64,000 nucleotides of DNA from Lawsonibacter celer. Its GTDB lineage: Bacteria > Bacillota > Clostridia > Oscillospirales > Oscillospiraceae. Made by a program: the position numbers and the translations under genes. Shown piece by piece: positions 16,521-25,900 of the stretch. The notes below the pieces were generated by a model. It worked only from the letters and a program-made list of their open reading frames with translations, did no database searches and had not been told where the DNA came from. The stretch's first letter is position 1. The number at the start of each line of letters is the position of its first letter. Location of the stretch: assembly GCF_014281125.1 (NCBI RefSeq), contig NZ_JACOEA010000002.1, positions 310,001 to 374,000 of the forward strand. The letters run 5' to 3'.

Positions 16521-17363
16521 TCAGCTCACAAGCCTCAGCTGTTCTAGTTGGCGTGCGTGCTCCACACCAGTGCTCAGTAAATAAATTCGGGTAGTTTCAA
16601 TGGAGGAGTGTCCCAATATATCAGCCAGCCGGGCGATGTCTTTATAGACCCGATAATAGGTTGTGGCAAATAGATGCCGCAGATTATGGGGAAATACCTT
16701 TCTGGCCTCCACTCCCGCATGTTTGCATAGCCGTTTCATCTCCGCCCAGATCTGGCGGCGGCTTAAACCGGTTCCGCTTCCCGTGAGAAAAATCTCACCG
16801 GAGGCGATTTTTTGTTTGCCGGCATATTTGGCCAGCTTACGGCAGAGTTTGCTGGACAGTAGAATGACGCGTATTTTACCCTTTAACGCGATTTCCGCTC
16901 GGCCCCGCCGGACCGCTTCCACCGTGATATACGGAACTTCGCTCACCCGGATACCTGTAGCCCCCATGGTCTCAATCAGCAGAGCCAAACGCTCCTGTCC
17001 ACGGCCCTGCGCGGCAGCAACCAGACGGTTGTATTCCTCCCGGCTCAGCTCCCGGCCCTTGTCCCGAAACAGCCGCCTCTGCACTTTTAAATACTTTACC
17101 CTGCAGTCTGTCCAGCCCCTAAGGGCAAAAAGCCGATGGACCGCGGCCAGCATGGAGTTGACCGTTACCGCCGCATACCCCCGCTTCAGCAGGGAATCCT
17201 TCCACTCCTTTACCCGCTCCCGTGTGACCGCGTGTCCCTCCAGCCACACCATAAACGCCAGCAGATCCCGCCGATATTTCTGTATGGTCCCGGCGCTGCA
17301 TTCCTCCTGCAGCAAATATGAGGTAAATTCCAACAGCAGCTCCTCTGTCATTAAGCGCTCCAT
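16521..17363 (-). CDS. Tyrosine recombinase (XerC/D-like integrase)
   Basis: A 280-aa site-specific recombinase with an N-terminal SAM-like core-binding domain (about 1-90) and a C-terminal catalytic domain. The active-site set is complete: Arg139 (TGIRVSEV), His226 and Arg229 (HNLRHLFA), His252 (LGHSSIETT) and nucleophile Tyr261. It stands alone with no excisionase or cargo genes, 1.4 kb outside the left junction of the 22-kb element. It could be a domesticated or phase-variation recombinase, or a remnant of another element. Length equals that of compact Xer-type enzymes. Confidence 0.88.
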   Translation of the reverse strand: MERLMTEELLLEFTSYLLQEECSAGTIQKYRRDLLAFMVWLEGHAVTRERVKEWKDSLLKRGYAAVTVNSMLAAVHRLFALRGWTDCRVKYLKVQRRLFRDKGRELSREEYNRLVAAAQGRGQERLALLIETMGATGIRVSEVPYITVEAVRRGRAEIALKGKIRVILLSSKLCRKLAKYAGKQKIASGEIFLTGSGTGLSRRQIWAEMKRLCKHAGVEARKVFPHNLRHLFATTYYRVYKDIARLADILGHSSIETTRIYLLSTGVEHARQLEQLRLVS

Positions 17364-17680
17364 TTTGTAGCCCTCCCATTAAAAAGTTGCTTTTATTTTA
17401 CCTTTTCCCACCGCTCTCATACAAAAAAACACGAAAATAAGCGGTTGATGGAGTGGCCCAACGAAGCAGATTCAATCTGGAAATAGGGCTCGGCAGAATG
17501 GGCACACAATGTGTTTTGCTATGAAATAGAAAAACTCGCCGAAAGCGATATGCCGCTTGCGGCGAGCTGGTCTGTGCTGACAAAAAAGATGCACCCATTA
17601 AAGCCCTGCGGCGCAAGGGTTTAGGGAAAAGGGATTTGACAAAGCCGAAGAGCTGTTGACCAGACAGCTCGTGCCCGCTT
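17364..17680. other. Spacer without a convincing gene; hairpin at 17535-17566
   Basis: The minus-strand open frame here (97 codons) has no ribosome site or domain and is basic and Ser-rich, like translated non-coding repeats often seen in this group of bacteria. A hairpin pairs CTCGCCG (17535-17541) with CGGCGAG (17560-17566) plus an inner AAGCG/CGCTT helix. It may be a dispersed intergenic repeat, which a genome-wide comparison would show. Confidence 0.35.
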
Positions 17681-18352
17681 TTATTTTGCAAACTTGGGTG
17701 CGGTTACTTCATTTCCCGCGAATGCATTGGGCCCAGGGCTGGACAGGGAGAAATACATCTTTGCCGCCTTGGTCGTACCGAAGTCTTGATTGGAGCCGCT
17801 GTCCTGCACCTCATTAAAAGCATCCCGGAACATCTGGTTGTGTGCCTCCTCACGGTTGAGCAGGAAGTCGATGGTCTCCCGTACCTTTTTGTCCTCAATC
17901 TGGCGGTAGAGATATTCATACACCACCTTGGCCCGCTGCTCAGACGCGATATTGCTCAGCAGATCCGCGCAGAGATCTCCGGTGACAGTGACATAGTCTG
18001 CCGTCCAAGAATAGCCGGAGGCGTTGATGAGACCGGGATTCAAACCCAGCAGAACGTGTGTTTCGATCTCGCCTGCCTGGACCTTGTCTGCCTCCACGTC
18101 ATGACCGTTGAGCAAATTGATGGTCTGAGCCACCATCTCCATGTGGCTCAGCTCCTCCGCCGCGATATCCATGAACAGGTCCTTGATTTTGGGGTTTTTG
18201 ATGCGGAAACTCTGGGACATATACTGCATGGCGGCTTTTAGCTCGCCGTTGCCGCCGCCGAGCTGCTCCTGCAGCAGTGCCGCATACTGCGGATTGGGCC
18301 GCTCCACTTCTACTGGATGAAATAGTTGCTTTTCGTGCTTGAACAAGCACAT
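17681..18352 (-). CDS. Manganese catalase family protein (CotJC-like)
   Basis: A 223-aa ferritin-like four-helix protein. Dimanganese ligands are visible as a Glu near the first helix, the EELSHMEM motif (Glu and His), and later ASEQRAKVVYEYLYRQ and NREEAHNQMFRDA (Glu and His). Family members disproportionate hydrogen peroxide. The frame is open to 18460, but ATG 18350-18352 is preceded by GGAAGGGG and starts the typical sequence CLFKHEKQLFHPVEVERPNPQYAALLQEQLGG. Probably a vegetative peroxide defence in an anaerobe; it stands alone. Confidence 0.9.
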   Translation of the reverse strand: MCLFKHEKQLFHPVEVERPNPQYAALLQEQLGGGNGELKAAMQYMSQSFRIKNPKIKDLFMDIAAEELSHMEMVAQTINLLNGHDVEADKVQAGEIETHVLLGLNPGLINASGYSWTADYVTVTGDLCADLLSNIASEQRAKVVYEYLYRQIEDKKVRETIDFLLNREEAHNQMFRDAFNEVQDSGSNQDFGTTKAAKMYFSLSSPGPNAFAGNEVTAPKFAK

Positions 18353-18718
18353 CACCCCTTCCATTTGGCTGGGGTTAGTTTTCCGCAATTTGGGAAAGCT
18401 ATGCAGGATCTGTTCATTTTGTATAGCACAAACAGCAGATTGAAGTACCTTCATCATCAAAGAATACGATGCGCTTTTGTGCAGAGTAGCCGCGAAATAT
18501 CATCCGTCAGCAGTTCCAGATAGATAGGCCCAATCAAGTTTGGGTTAACGATGCCACTTGTTTCAAGCTGGGAGAAATCTATTTATATACCTGTGTGTAC
18601 CTACCAATTATACGTTTTCTACTTCAATTTTTACCTGTTTGCATCTGACATCTGACAAAAGGTGTTGTATATAAAAGAACCTAAAATCCTTGTAATGTAA
18701 GTGTTTCAGGCATAAAAC

Positions 18719-18770
18719 GACCCTACCCAGCCCGAACAATGACAAGCACTTGTTCAGATTGGGTAGGGTC
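18719..18770 (-). terminator. Terminator of the interrupted host tRNA-Leu gene
   Basis: An 11-bp stem (18719-18729 with 18760-18770) plus an inner GAACAA/TTGTTC helix is followed on the minus strand by GTTTTATG. It lies just past the CCA end of the 3' tRNA half, as a native tRNA terminator would. Confidence 0.7.
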
Positions 18771-18778
18771 ATTCATTC

Positions 18779-18831
18779 TGGTGCGGGTATGGGGACTCGA
18801 ACCCCAACGGATCGCTCCACGAGAACCTAAA
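18779..18831 (-). pseudogene. 3' half of split host tRNA-Leu(UAG)
   Basis: Read on the minus strand this piece runs from the anticodon loop TTTAGGT through TCTCG (3' side of the anticodon stem), a long variable arm, the T arm TGGGG-TTCGAGT-CCCCA, the acceptor 3' strand TACCCGC, discriminator A and encoded CCA. The 5' half is missing here and lies 22.4 kb away at 41224-41262, where GCGGGTA and CGAGA complement this half exactly. The break is in the anticodon loop. Confidence 0.93.
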
Positions 18832-18853
18832 GGTAATGTAACCTCAGTGAAGG
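18825..18853. other. attL junction of the integrated element
   Basis: It contains the 7-bp core shared with the right junction (ACCTAAA on plus, 18825-18831) and, inside the element, an arm at 18841-18853 that is the inverted copy (12 of 13 positions) of the arm at 41205-41217. Joining the two element sides around the core gives an attP with imperfect dyad symmetry. Confidence 0.8.
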
Positions 18854-18856
18854 GTG

Positions 18857-19831
18857 TCACTTGGGCTCATATCCCCAGGACTTGCCTATGCGAATCTTCC
18901 GAATTATTCCTTCTTCTACCATCTTTGAGAGGATGCGATTTGCGGTAGCCGACGACACCCCGAACATCTCCCGTACATCGGCATTAGTGATAGTTCCGTT
19001 CTTTTTCAAGAAGCGCTCGATTTGATACCAACGCTGTTCCTCTGTACTCATACTTTCTACGCTGCCAGTCTGCACAGCCTCAATTAGAGCCTCCTTAATG
19101 GCAGAAAGCATAAACTCGATAAAAGCGGTGGACTCGGCTTCGTTGTTGGAGCGGTTGATGGCCTGGTAATATTCGTCCTGGCGGTCATGAATGATGGACT
19201 CCACCGGGAGCCAGGTGAACATCGGCTTCCACTGGGTCAGCAACAGGGTATGCCACAGGCGCCCAATACGTCCGTTGCCGTCTGCGAAGGGGTGAATGAG
19301 TTCCAGCTCATAGTGGAACACGCAGCTCTTGATGAGCATATGAAACTCGCTGTCACGTACCCAGTCCAGCAGTTCCATAACCAATCCCGGTACATAATCG
19401 GGCAACGTGCCGAAATGCAGAACATTGCCCTGCTTGTCCACCACGCCCACAGAACGAGAGCGGAAACAGCCAGACTCTTCCACCAGACCTCTGGTCATTA
19501 CTCCGTGGGCGTTCAGCAGATCATCCACAGAAAACGGATCCAGTGAATCCATCATTTCGTAGATCTCATAGGCGTTTTTGACTTCTGCAATATCCTTGGG
19601 CGGCGCTATGACCCGCTTACCGCTGAGAACGGCGGTGACTTGTTCCAGACTTAACGTATTCTGCTCAATGGCCAGAGAAGAATAAATCGTCCGGATACGG
19701 TTGGTGCGGCGCAGCGTCGGGTTTGTAGACAAGCCCAGCGACGCATTCACATGACCGACCAGCTCGGCAATCTCAGCAACTTCATCCAGAATTGCCGTTG
19801 TGACCTCAAACGGCGGTTTTTTGTTACGCAT
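18857..19831 (-). CDS. Fic family protein with winged-helix C-terminus
   Basis: A 324-aa protein with the full Fic active site HPFADGNGRIGR (residues 180-191), which in most family members transfers AMP from ATP to a target hydroxyl. A probable N-terminal inhibitory motif SxxxE (Ser52-Glu56, SLAIEQN) indicates a class II self-inhibited enzyme. A winged helix-turn-helix occupies the last 70 residues, so it may also bind DNA. The frame is open to 19864, but ATG 19829-19831 has GAGGTG upstream, while the longer start lies inside a hairpin. The stop is only 26 bp inside the left end of the element. Confidence 0.88.
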   Translation of the reverse strand: MRNKKPPFEVTTAILDEVAEIAELVGHVNASLGLSTNPTLRRTNRIRTIYSSLAIEQNTLSLEQVTAVLSGKRVIAPPKDIAEVKNAYEIYEMMDSLDPFSVDDLLNAHGVMTRGLVEESGCFRSRSVGVVDKQGNVLHFGTLPDYVPGLVMELLDWVRDSEFHMLIKSCVFHYELELIHPFADGNGRIGRLWHTLLLTQWKPMFTWLPVESIIHDRQDEYYQAINRSNNEAESTAFIEFMLSAIKEALIEAVQTGSVESMSTEEQRWYQIERFLKKNGTITNADVREMFGVSSATANRILSKMVEEGIIRKIRIGKSWGYEPK

Positions 19832-19859
19832 GGCCATCACCTCATGGTCAGTATAACAC

Positions 19860-19908
19860 TTCATCGCTCATTTATCAACACAAGGTGATTGATGAAATGA
19901 GCGATGAA
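19860..19908. repeat. Inverted repeat upstream of the Fic gene
   Basis: Perfect 14-bp arms (19860-19873 and 19895-19908) continue, after a one-base bulge, into ATCAA/TTGAT. There is no T-tract on either side. It covers the region just before the Fic start and just after the giant surface-protein gene, so it may be an operator or a read-through attenuator. Confidence 0.55.
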
Positions 19909-19950
19909 ATAGATTAATGATATTAAATTTCAGCTGACTAAAACGCTATG

Positions 19951-22900
19951 TTACTTTACAAAGAAGCGGTACAGGAAGGTCACCATCTGCGCACGAGTGC
20001 AGATTTCGTTGGGGCTGAAGGTGGTGCCGTCGCCGGTGCCAAGCGTGATACCGTTCTCCACGGCCCACTGGACAGATTTGGCGTAATAGGCATCAGCGCT
20101 GACGTCAGTAAAGCCAATTGCGCTGCTTGCAGCCTTGCCTCCTGCCATGCGGCAGAGGAACGCAGCCATCTGCGCACGGGTGCAATCCGCTTCGGGGCTG
20201 AACGTGGTTTCGGAGGTGCCGTTGGTAATGCCCGTTTCCACGGCCCACAGAACGGCCTTTCCGTAGTAGCTGTCCATATTCACATCGGTGAAGGGGCAGA
20301 CATCTGTAACCGGCTTGGGAGAACCGGAGGCTCGCCACAGGAACGTGACCATCTGCGCACGGGTGCAGGGTGCATTCGGGCTGAACGTGGTGGCGCTGGT
20401 TCCCTTGGTAACACCAGACTTAACCGCCCACATGACAGCATTGTAGAAGTAGTCGCTTTCCTTCACATCAATGAACGGATTGACCATGGGCTGCTCGATC
20501 TCGACAAAGGTGCCGGTGACGGTAACCTTGGAGGCGGGCATGGTGAAGGTGTACTTTCCATCTTTCTCAGTGAGCTTCACCTTGTCGCCGTTCTTGTCAA
20601 CGACCTTCAGGGTATCCAGCTCATAACCTGTATCGGGTTTGACTGTAATGGTCACGGTCGTGCCCTTGCTTGCAGACTTCGGACTGACGGAAATAGAGCC
20701 GTTATCTGTCTTATCTACGGTAACGCTATAAGTGGCAGGGGTATAACCGCCGCCGGCGGGATTGACGGTGAAGCTCACATCAAAGCTGGCATTGATGCTG
20801 TTGCCGCCGCTGACGGTCACGGTTGCCGTGTAGGTCTTGGCGGAAAGACCGGTGTTGGGTACAACGGTAAAGGTAGCGTTGCCGCCCACTGCAATGTCGG
20901 CAATGTTAGCCGTGCTCAGCGTGAAGCTGGCGGCATCGGTGCCGGAGAGCACCACGGTCAGAGGGCCGGTTGCGCTGTTGCCGGTGTTGCTTACTGTCAC
21001 AGTTTTGGCTGCAATCGCGGCATAACCAACAGTCACCGCATCAAAGCTATATGTATTGTTAACATCGAGGTCAATTCCGTAAGTAGGTACTGCGCTGTAG
21101 GCGGGAACATTCACGGTCGCCGCTGCGCCGGCCTTTTGGGTAGCGGTTTCAGCCACACGGACATAGTAGGTGCCATTGGCGAGGTTGGTGATCTCTGTAC
21201 CGGTGCAGGTGGTCTTGGAGTTAAAGTTGGAAGTAGTGGAATACTCCATCGCCGTCGTGACACCGGTGATCTTACCATCGTTGTTGCTGCCGTTTGTGCA
21301 GGCGACGGGGGTCACGCTGGGAGCAGCGGGGCCGTCGGCCTTTTCAATGGTCGCAGTGGCGGCGCTGGTGACGCTGCCAGTCTGGACGCTGCTGGTCACA
21401 GTCACGGTGATGGTACTGTTAATATCGGCCTCAACAATTGTATAGGTCGCGCTGTTTGTGCCAATCTCAGTGTTGCCACGCTTCCACTGATAGGACAGGG
21501 TACCGGTGTTGTTGGTAATGCCGGAGGTATCCGCAGTCAACTGTGCGTCGAACTTGGCATCGCCGGTAATTTCGACAGTGCCGGTCAGTTGCGCTACGCC
21601 GTAAGCAGCAATGTTGATGGTTTGGGGAATGCCGGCCAGATTGATGCTGCTTGCCTTGTAACGGACATAATAGGTTCCGGGGGTCAGGCCGGTGACATTA
21701 CTTCCGTTGCCAGTAGTCCAACTATTAGCTCCGGATTTTTGCCATTCCATCTCGGAAGTTACATTCAAAATAGAGCCGTTGTTATTGTTGGAATCAGAAC
21801 AATTCGTGCTGTACAGGTTGGGAACGCTGTTATTCTTGTCCACGGGGTAGGGATGTGCATCGGAGTCGAGCTTGGTGTTGGTGTCGGTTGCTTTCTTTAC
21901 GATATTCAGTGTTCCAGGCACAACATTGGTCAACTCGTGGGTTGTGCCGGATGCCGTAAATTCAGCAGTAGCCGCACCGGTAACGGAATAGGTCACGCCG
22001 TTTTCCAGGTTGCACAGATTGCCGGTATCGGCGCCGGTAGCCTCGAAAGTAACGGTGTTAGGCGTAGCTTCTTTTGTTTTGGCATTCGGGCCGAACATGA
22101 TGCTGACACCGCTGGTCGGTGTGCCGGAAATCGTTACCTGGGTATAGCTGTCTCTCGTTACGGTAACGCCGCTTCCTGCGCCCGACACCTGGAGAGGATC
22201 GGGGAAATAATAACCGTCATTTGCCGTAACGATGATGTCGGTCATAGCCTGCCCCTGCGCCACATACTGCGTTGTGCTGTAGCTGCCGGACACACCGCAG
22301 ACATTCGCAGAAGAGAAATTGACCGTGTGGTAGCTGGCGGGAATATTCTGCCAAAGGGCAGTCACGGTCGTATTGGCAGAAACAGTGATGGTTTGGCCAG
22401 GCTGCAGTTCCTGCCCGTTTACCTGCCAAGCCTTAAACTGCTTGCCGGAAGGTGCTGTAAAAGTACAAGCAGGCAAATGGTAAGTACCGCTGGCGCCTGC
22501 GACGGAATTCATCGTACCTGTGCCTTCACCAGCAGCAAAGGTGATGGTATAGCCGGAAACAACGGGGAGGTCTTTCCAAAGAGCGGTCAGAACGATGTTG
22601 CCGGTCACGGTAATACTTTCACCGGGGTTCCTTTCTGCTCCGCCGTTTACCTGCCAAGCCTTAAACTCCTTGTTGGCGGGGGCGGTAAAGGCGCAGGTCG
22701 GAAGTTCATAGCTGCCGGAAACATTGTAAACAGAAGCCATCGAGCCGCTGCCGCCGTTTTTATCGAAGCTCACGGTATAGGTCGGAGCCTCAATGGTGAT
22801 GGAGAGGCTGGCGGTCTTTTGTTCAAGCACATCGCTGCCATTGCTGCTTACCCAAACATTAACGGATTCATTGTGAGTACCGGCAGTGATGTCAGTCTTG

Positions 22901-25900
22901 GGGGTAAAGGTAAGGGTGTCATAGTTAGCTCCATGCCAGTGTTGCACATAAAAGTTTGTAGGGGTATCATATTTCAGTGTACCTGTCTTGGTGCCGGTGT
23001 ACATGATTTTGATGGTCTTGGCGTACTCGTTGTAGCCATCAGTCTTTGCAACACTGCCCCAAGCGAGGCTGTCCTTGTCCATCTCGAAGGTGTAATCATC
23101 GACCCACTGAACGGTAAAGGATTCGCTGTATGTCCAGTTTCCGTCCTCCTGGATACCGATGCGATAAGTACCCGTTGTTTCAGCATCCTGTGCGGGAACT
23201 ACAGCCTGAGTAAAATAGACTTCGGAGGTGCTGATATTATCCCAATCATTCCCATTGTATTTTTGCAGCACCTTGTCGCCATCGTTTTGTGCATCGCCCT
23301 TATCAAAGGCATAGTTCACGGTGTAGGTTGCGTTAATCGCCACTTTGCCGTCAGCCGGCTGTACTGTAAACAGCGGGGTGGCCTTGTAGGTCACGGTAAA
23401 TTCATTGCTGTAGAAAGCACTGCCACCGGCCATAGTTGCCTTAATGCGGAATGTCTGAGTGCTGTTGGCATAGCTGTCGTTCCATGTGATTTTTCTGTCT
23501 GTGGCAGATCCCAATTCATCCCAATTATCACCGTTCTTGCGTTCCAGGTTGGCAGTAGCCGGTGTCTGAACACACGCCCAAGTATAGTAATAGTCGGTGC
23601 CATTCTTGACGGTGCCGCTGGCAGGAGACATCGAGAAAGTGTTTTGCACAGCAGCCAGCCAAGTCACGGTAAATTCATTACAGTAAATAGATCCGCTGTT
23701 TCCGTAGGTCACGAGGATACGGTAAGTCTTCGTACCGGTTTGTGCAGCAATTGTGCCAGTTGTGTTGCCAACGGTCAAGGTATCAGCCGTTGCCCAGTCA
23801 TTGCCACTTTTCACCTGGAGTTCCGCAGCAGTCGGCTGACCGGAAACTCCCCAGGTAAAGTTGTACGGCTCATTTTCGTTCACAGTGCCGCCCACCGGCT
23901 CGGTGGTAAAACCGACATTGTTGCCGCCTGCGGGGAAGTTGATGCAGATATCCACGGTGGTAGCAAGGTTATTCCAGGTATTCGTGGTTACGCCGACGCC
24001 ATCAACGATCGCACGATATGTAACACCTGCTCTGACGCCGTGCTGTGCAGTCAGGCTGATGTTGGGAGCGAAGTAATAGCCATCCTGCAGCTTGACCGTG
24101 GTCACAACGGAATAGTCCTTGGAGGTATCGATGGTTTCCGCTCCGGTGACCTGACTGCCGTATGCGTTCAAGCCATTATAGACAGCATAAACCTTGCTGT
24201 TGACAACACCGTCCATATTCACGGCAGAAGAAGCGTTGATGTATTCGATTTCCGTATATCCGTTGACCAGAGCGGAGTTGGGGATTTCAATGGCAGTGAT
24301 AATTTTCTCATTTGCGATATTCGCTGCAGTCCAGCGGTCATAGAGGATGGTATAGCCGTTGAATACGGTATCCTCGGTGACCTTTTCACCGCCCACTTTC
24401 GCGGTGTACCAGCCGTCAAACTTAAGATCAAGATTGTCGGTGCGGTATACCAAAGGCAGCTTCATTGCTTTGCCGTTGCCGAAAAGATTCACGCGCATAA
24501 AGCCGGATTCATCGGTTTCGGCAAAGCAGACGTTGTTGTCCGTGGTCAAAAAGTCGATATAGCCGCCCACCACAGGGGGTATCTTCTGGAACACAGCGTA
24601 CAAATACAGCTCTTCGTTGATATTAAAGGTATAAGACGCTGTTGTGGCGACGAAATCCTGAACGTAAGGGGATGCCTTTTTCCAGCCAAGGAATTCATAG
24701 CCGGAAGCTGCAACTGCATTAACGGTTACGGAAGAATTTCTGGTTGCCTTGAGCGACTGCGTAATTGTACCGCTGGCAGTACCTTTGTCGGTCTGAATGG
24801 AAACCGTTCCGCCCACATTATTTTGTCCGTTATTTATTCCGCCGGTGATATCAAAAGGAACACACTCGACCGTGCAGTCAGGGGTGTACTCGAAAACAGC
24901 ATACATCCATACTGCTTCGGTAGCGGTAAACTGATACTCTGTGTTGGTAGAAACGGTGGCATTCGCATCAGTCGGAGTACTCTTTCTCCAGGCGACAAAC
25001 TGATAGCCAGGCTCTGCAACTGCAATGAGTCTTACGGTTGTGTTTTCGGTTGCGTATTGTTGCTGCGAAGCGGCATAACCGGTACCACCTTTATCGGTTT
25101 CGAGAAATACCTTTCCGCCTATCTCGTTACTCGAAAGATTGTGAGCAACACAGTTGATTAAATAAGTTGTTGCTTGCGGTTGTGTTTCCTGGAATACAGC
25201 ATACAAAAACAGAAGCGGGGGATTTTCGTTAGTATCAACAACGCTCTCTGTCACAGTAAATGTGTAAGTCGCTTCTGTAGAGAATGCAGTACTAACATAC
25301 GGGGAAGACACTTTCCATGCAACAAACTCATATCCCTGTTTCGGCACCGCAGTTATTGTTACAGCAGTATTTTCAGTTGCACTCTTTGTCGCGCTTTGAC
25401 CTGCAACGGAAGAGCCTTGATTTGTTTGAATAGATACTGTTCCTCCGTCAGTCGTTGTGTATGTACTATCAAAAATTGCTAACTCAATATTATATGATGT
25501 CGATGATATTGTTTCAAAGACAGCATACAAATACTTGTTTTCGCTTGCAGTAAACTGATAGTTTGCTTCAGTAGAAATCGTTGCTCCGCTGGTTCCTTGT
25601 CTCCATTCCACAAACTTGTAGCCGGTTGCCGGATTGGCATTTAATGTTACAGTAGTACCTTCGGTGGCTGTTTTGATATATCCATCGCTTGACCAACCAT
25701 CGGTACCTTCATCAGTAGTCAGATATACCTGACCGCCAGCTTGGGTTGCGTCAACGGTTGCATCATAAGGATAAGCGCCAATGCTGTAGGTCACCACAAC
25801 ATATTTCGGACCTTCGGCAGCGTTGCTGTCACGGTAATCCGCTGCTGTCGCAATAACCTCAAACCATCGACCGTCCGCAGCTTCGGTAGTCCAATCATAC

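Noticed and set aside
16521..17363. The tyrosine recombinase as the integrase of the 22-kb element
   Set aside because: It lies 1.4 kb outside the left junction, beyond the host tRNA half and its terminator and the Mn-catalase gene, and the attP dyad and internal enzymes favour a serine recombinase. Not fully excluded.
17398..17691. A 97-codon minus-strand frame after the Mn-catalase gene
   Set aside because: No ribosome site or family; basic, Ser-rich composition and internal hairpin suggest non-coding repeat sequence.
18779..18831. The tRNA piece at the left end as a simple decayed tRNA
   Set aside because: Its sequence is undamaged from the anticodon loop to CCA, it retains a terminator, and the exact complementary half with a promoter is present at the right end.
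19948..25161. A 1737-codon open frame on the plus strand, antisense to the giant surface protein gene
   Set aside because: It lies wholly antisense to a protein with signal peptide, repeats and SLH domains. The translation has no domain and mirrors the codon pattern of the sense gene, and there is no ribosome site at its start. Its length is remarkable but fits a shadow frame in repetitive, biased coding sequence.
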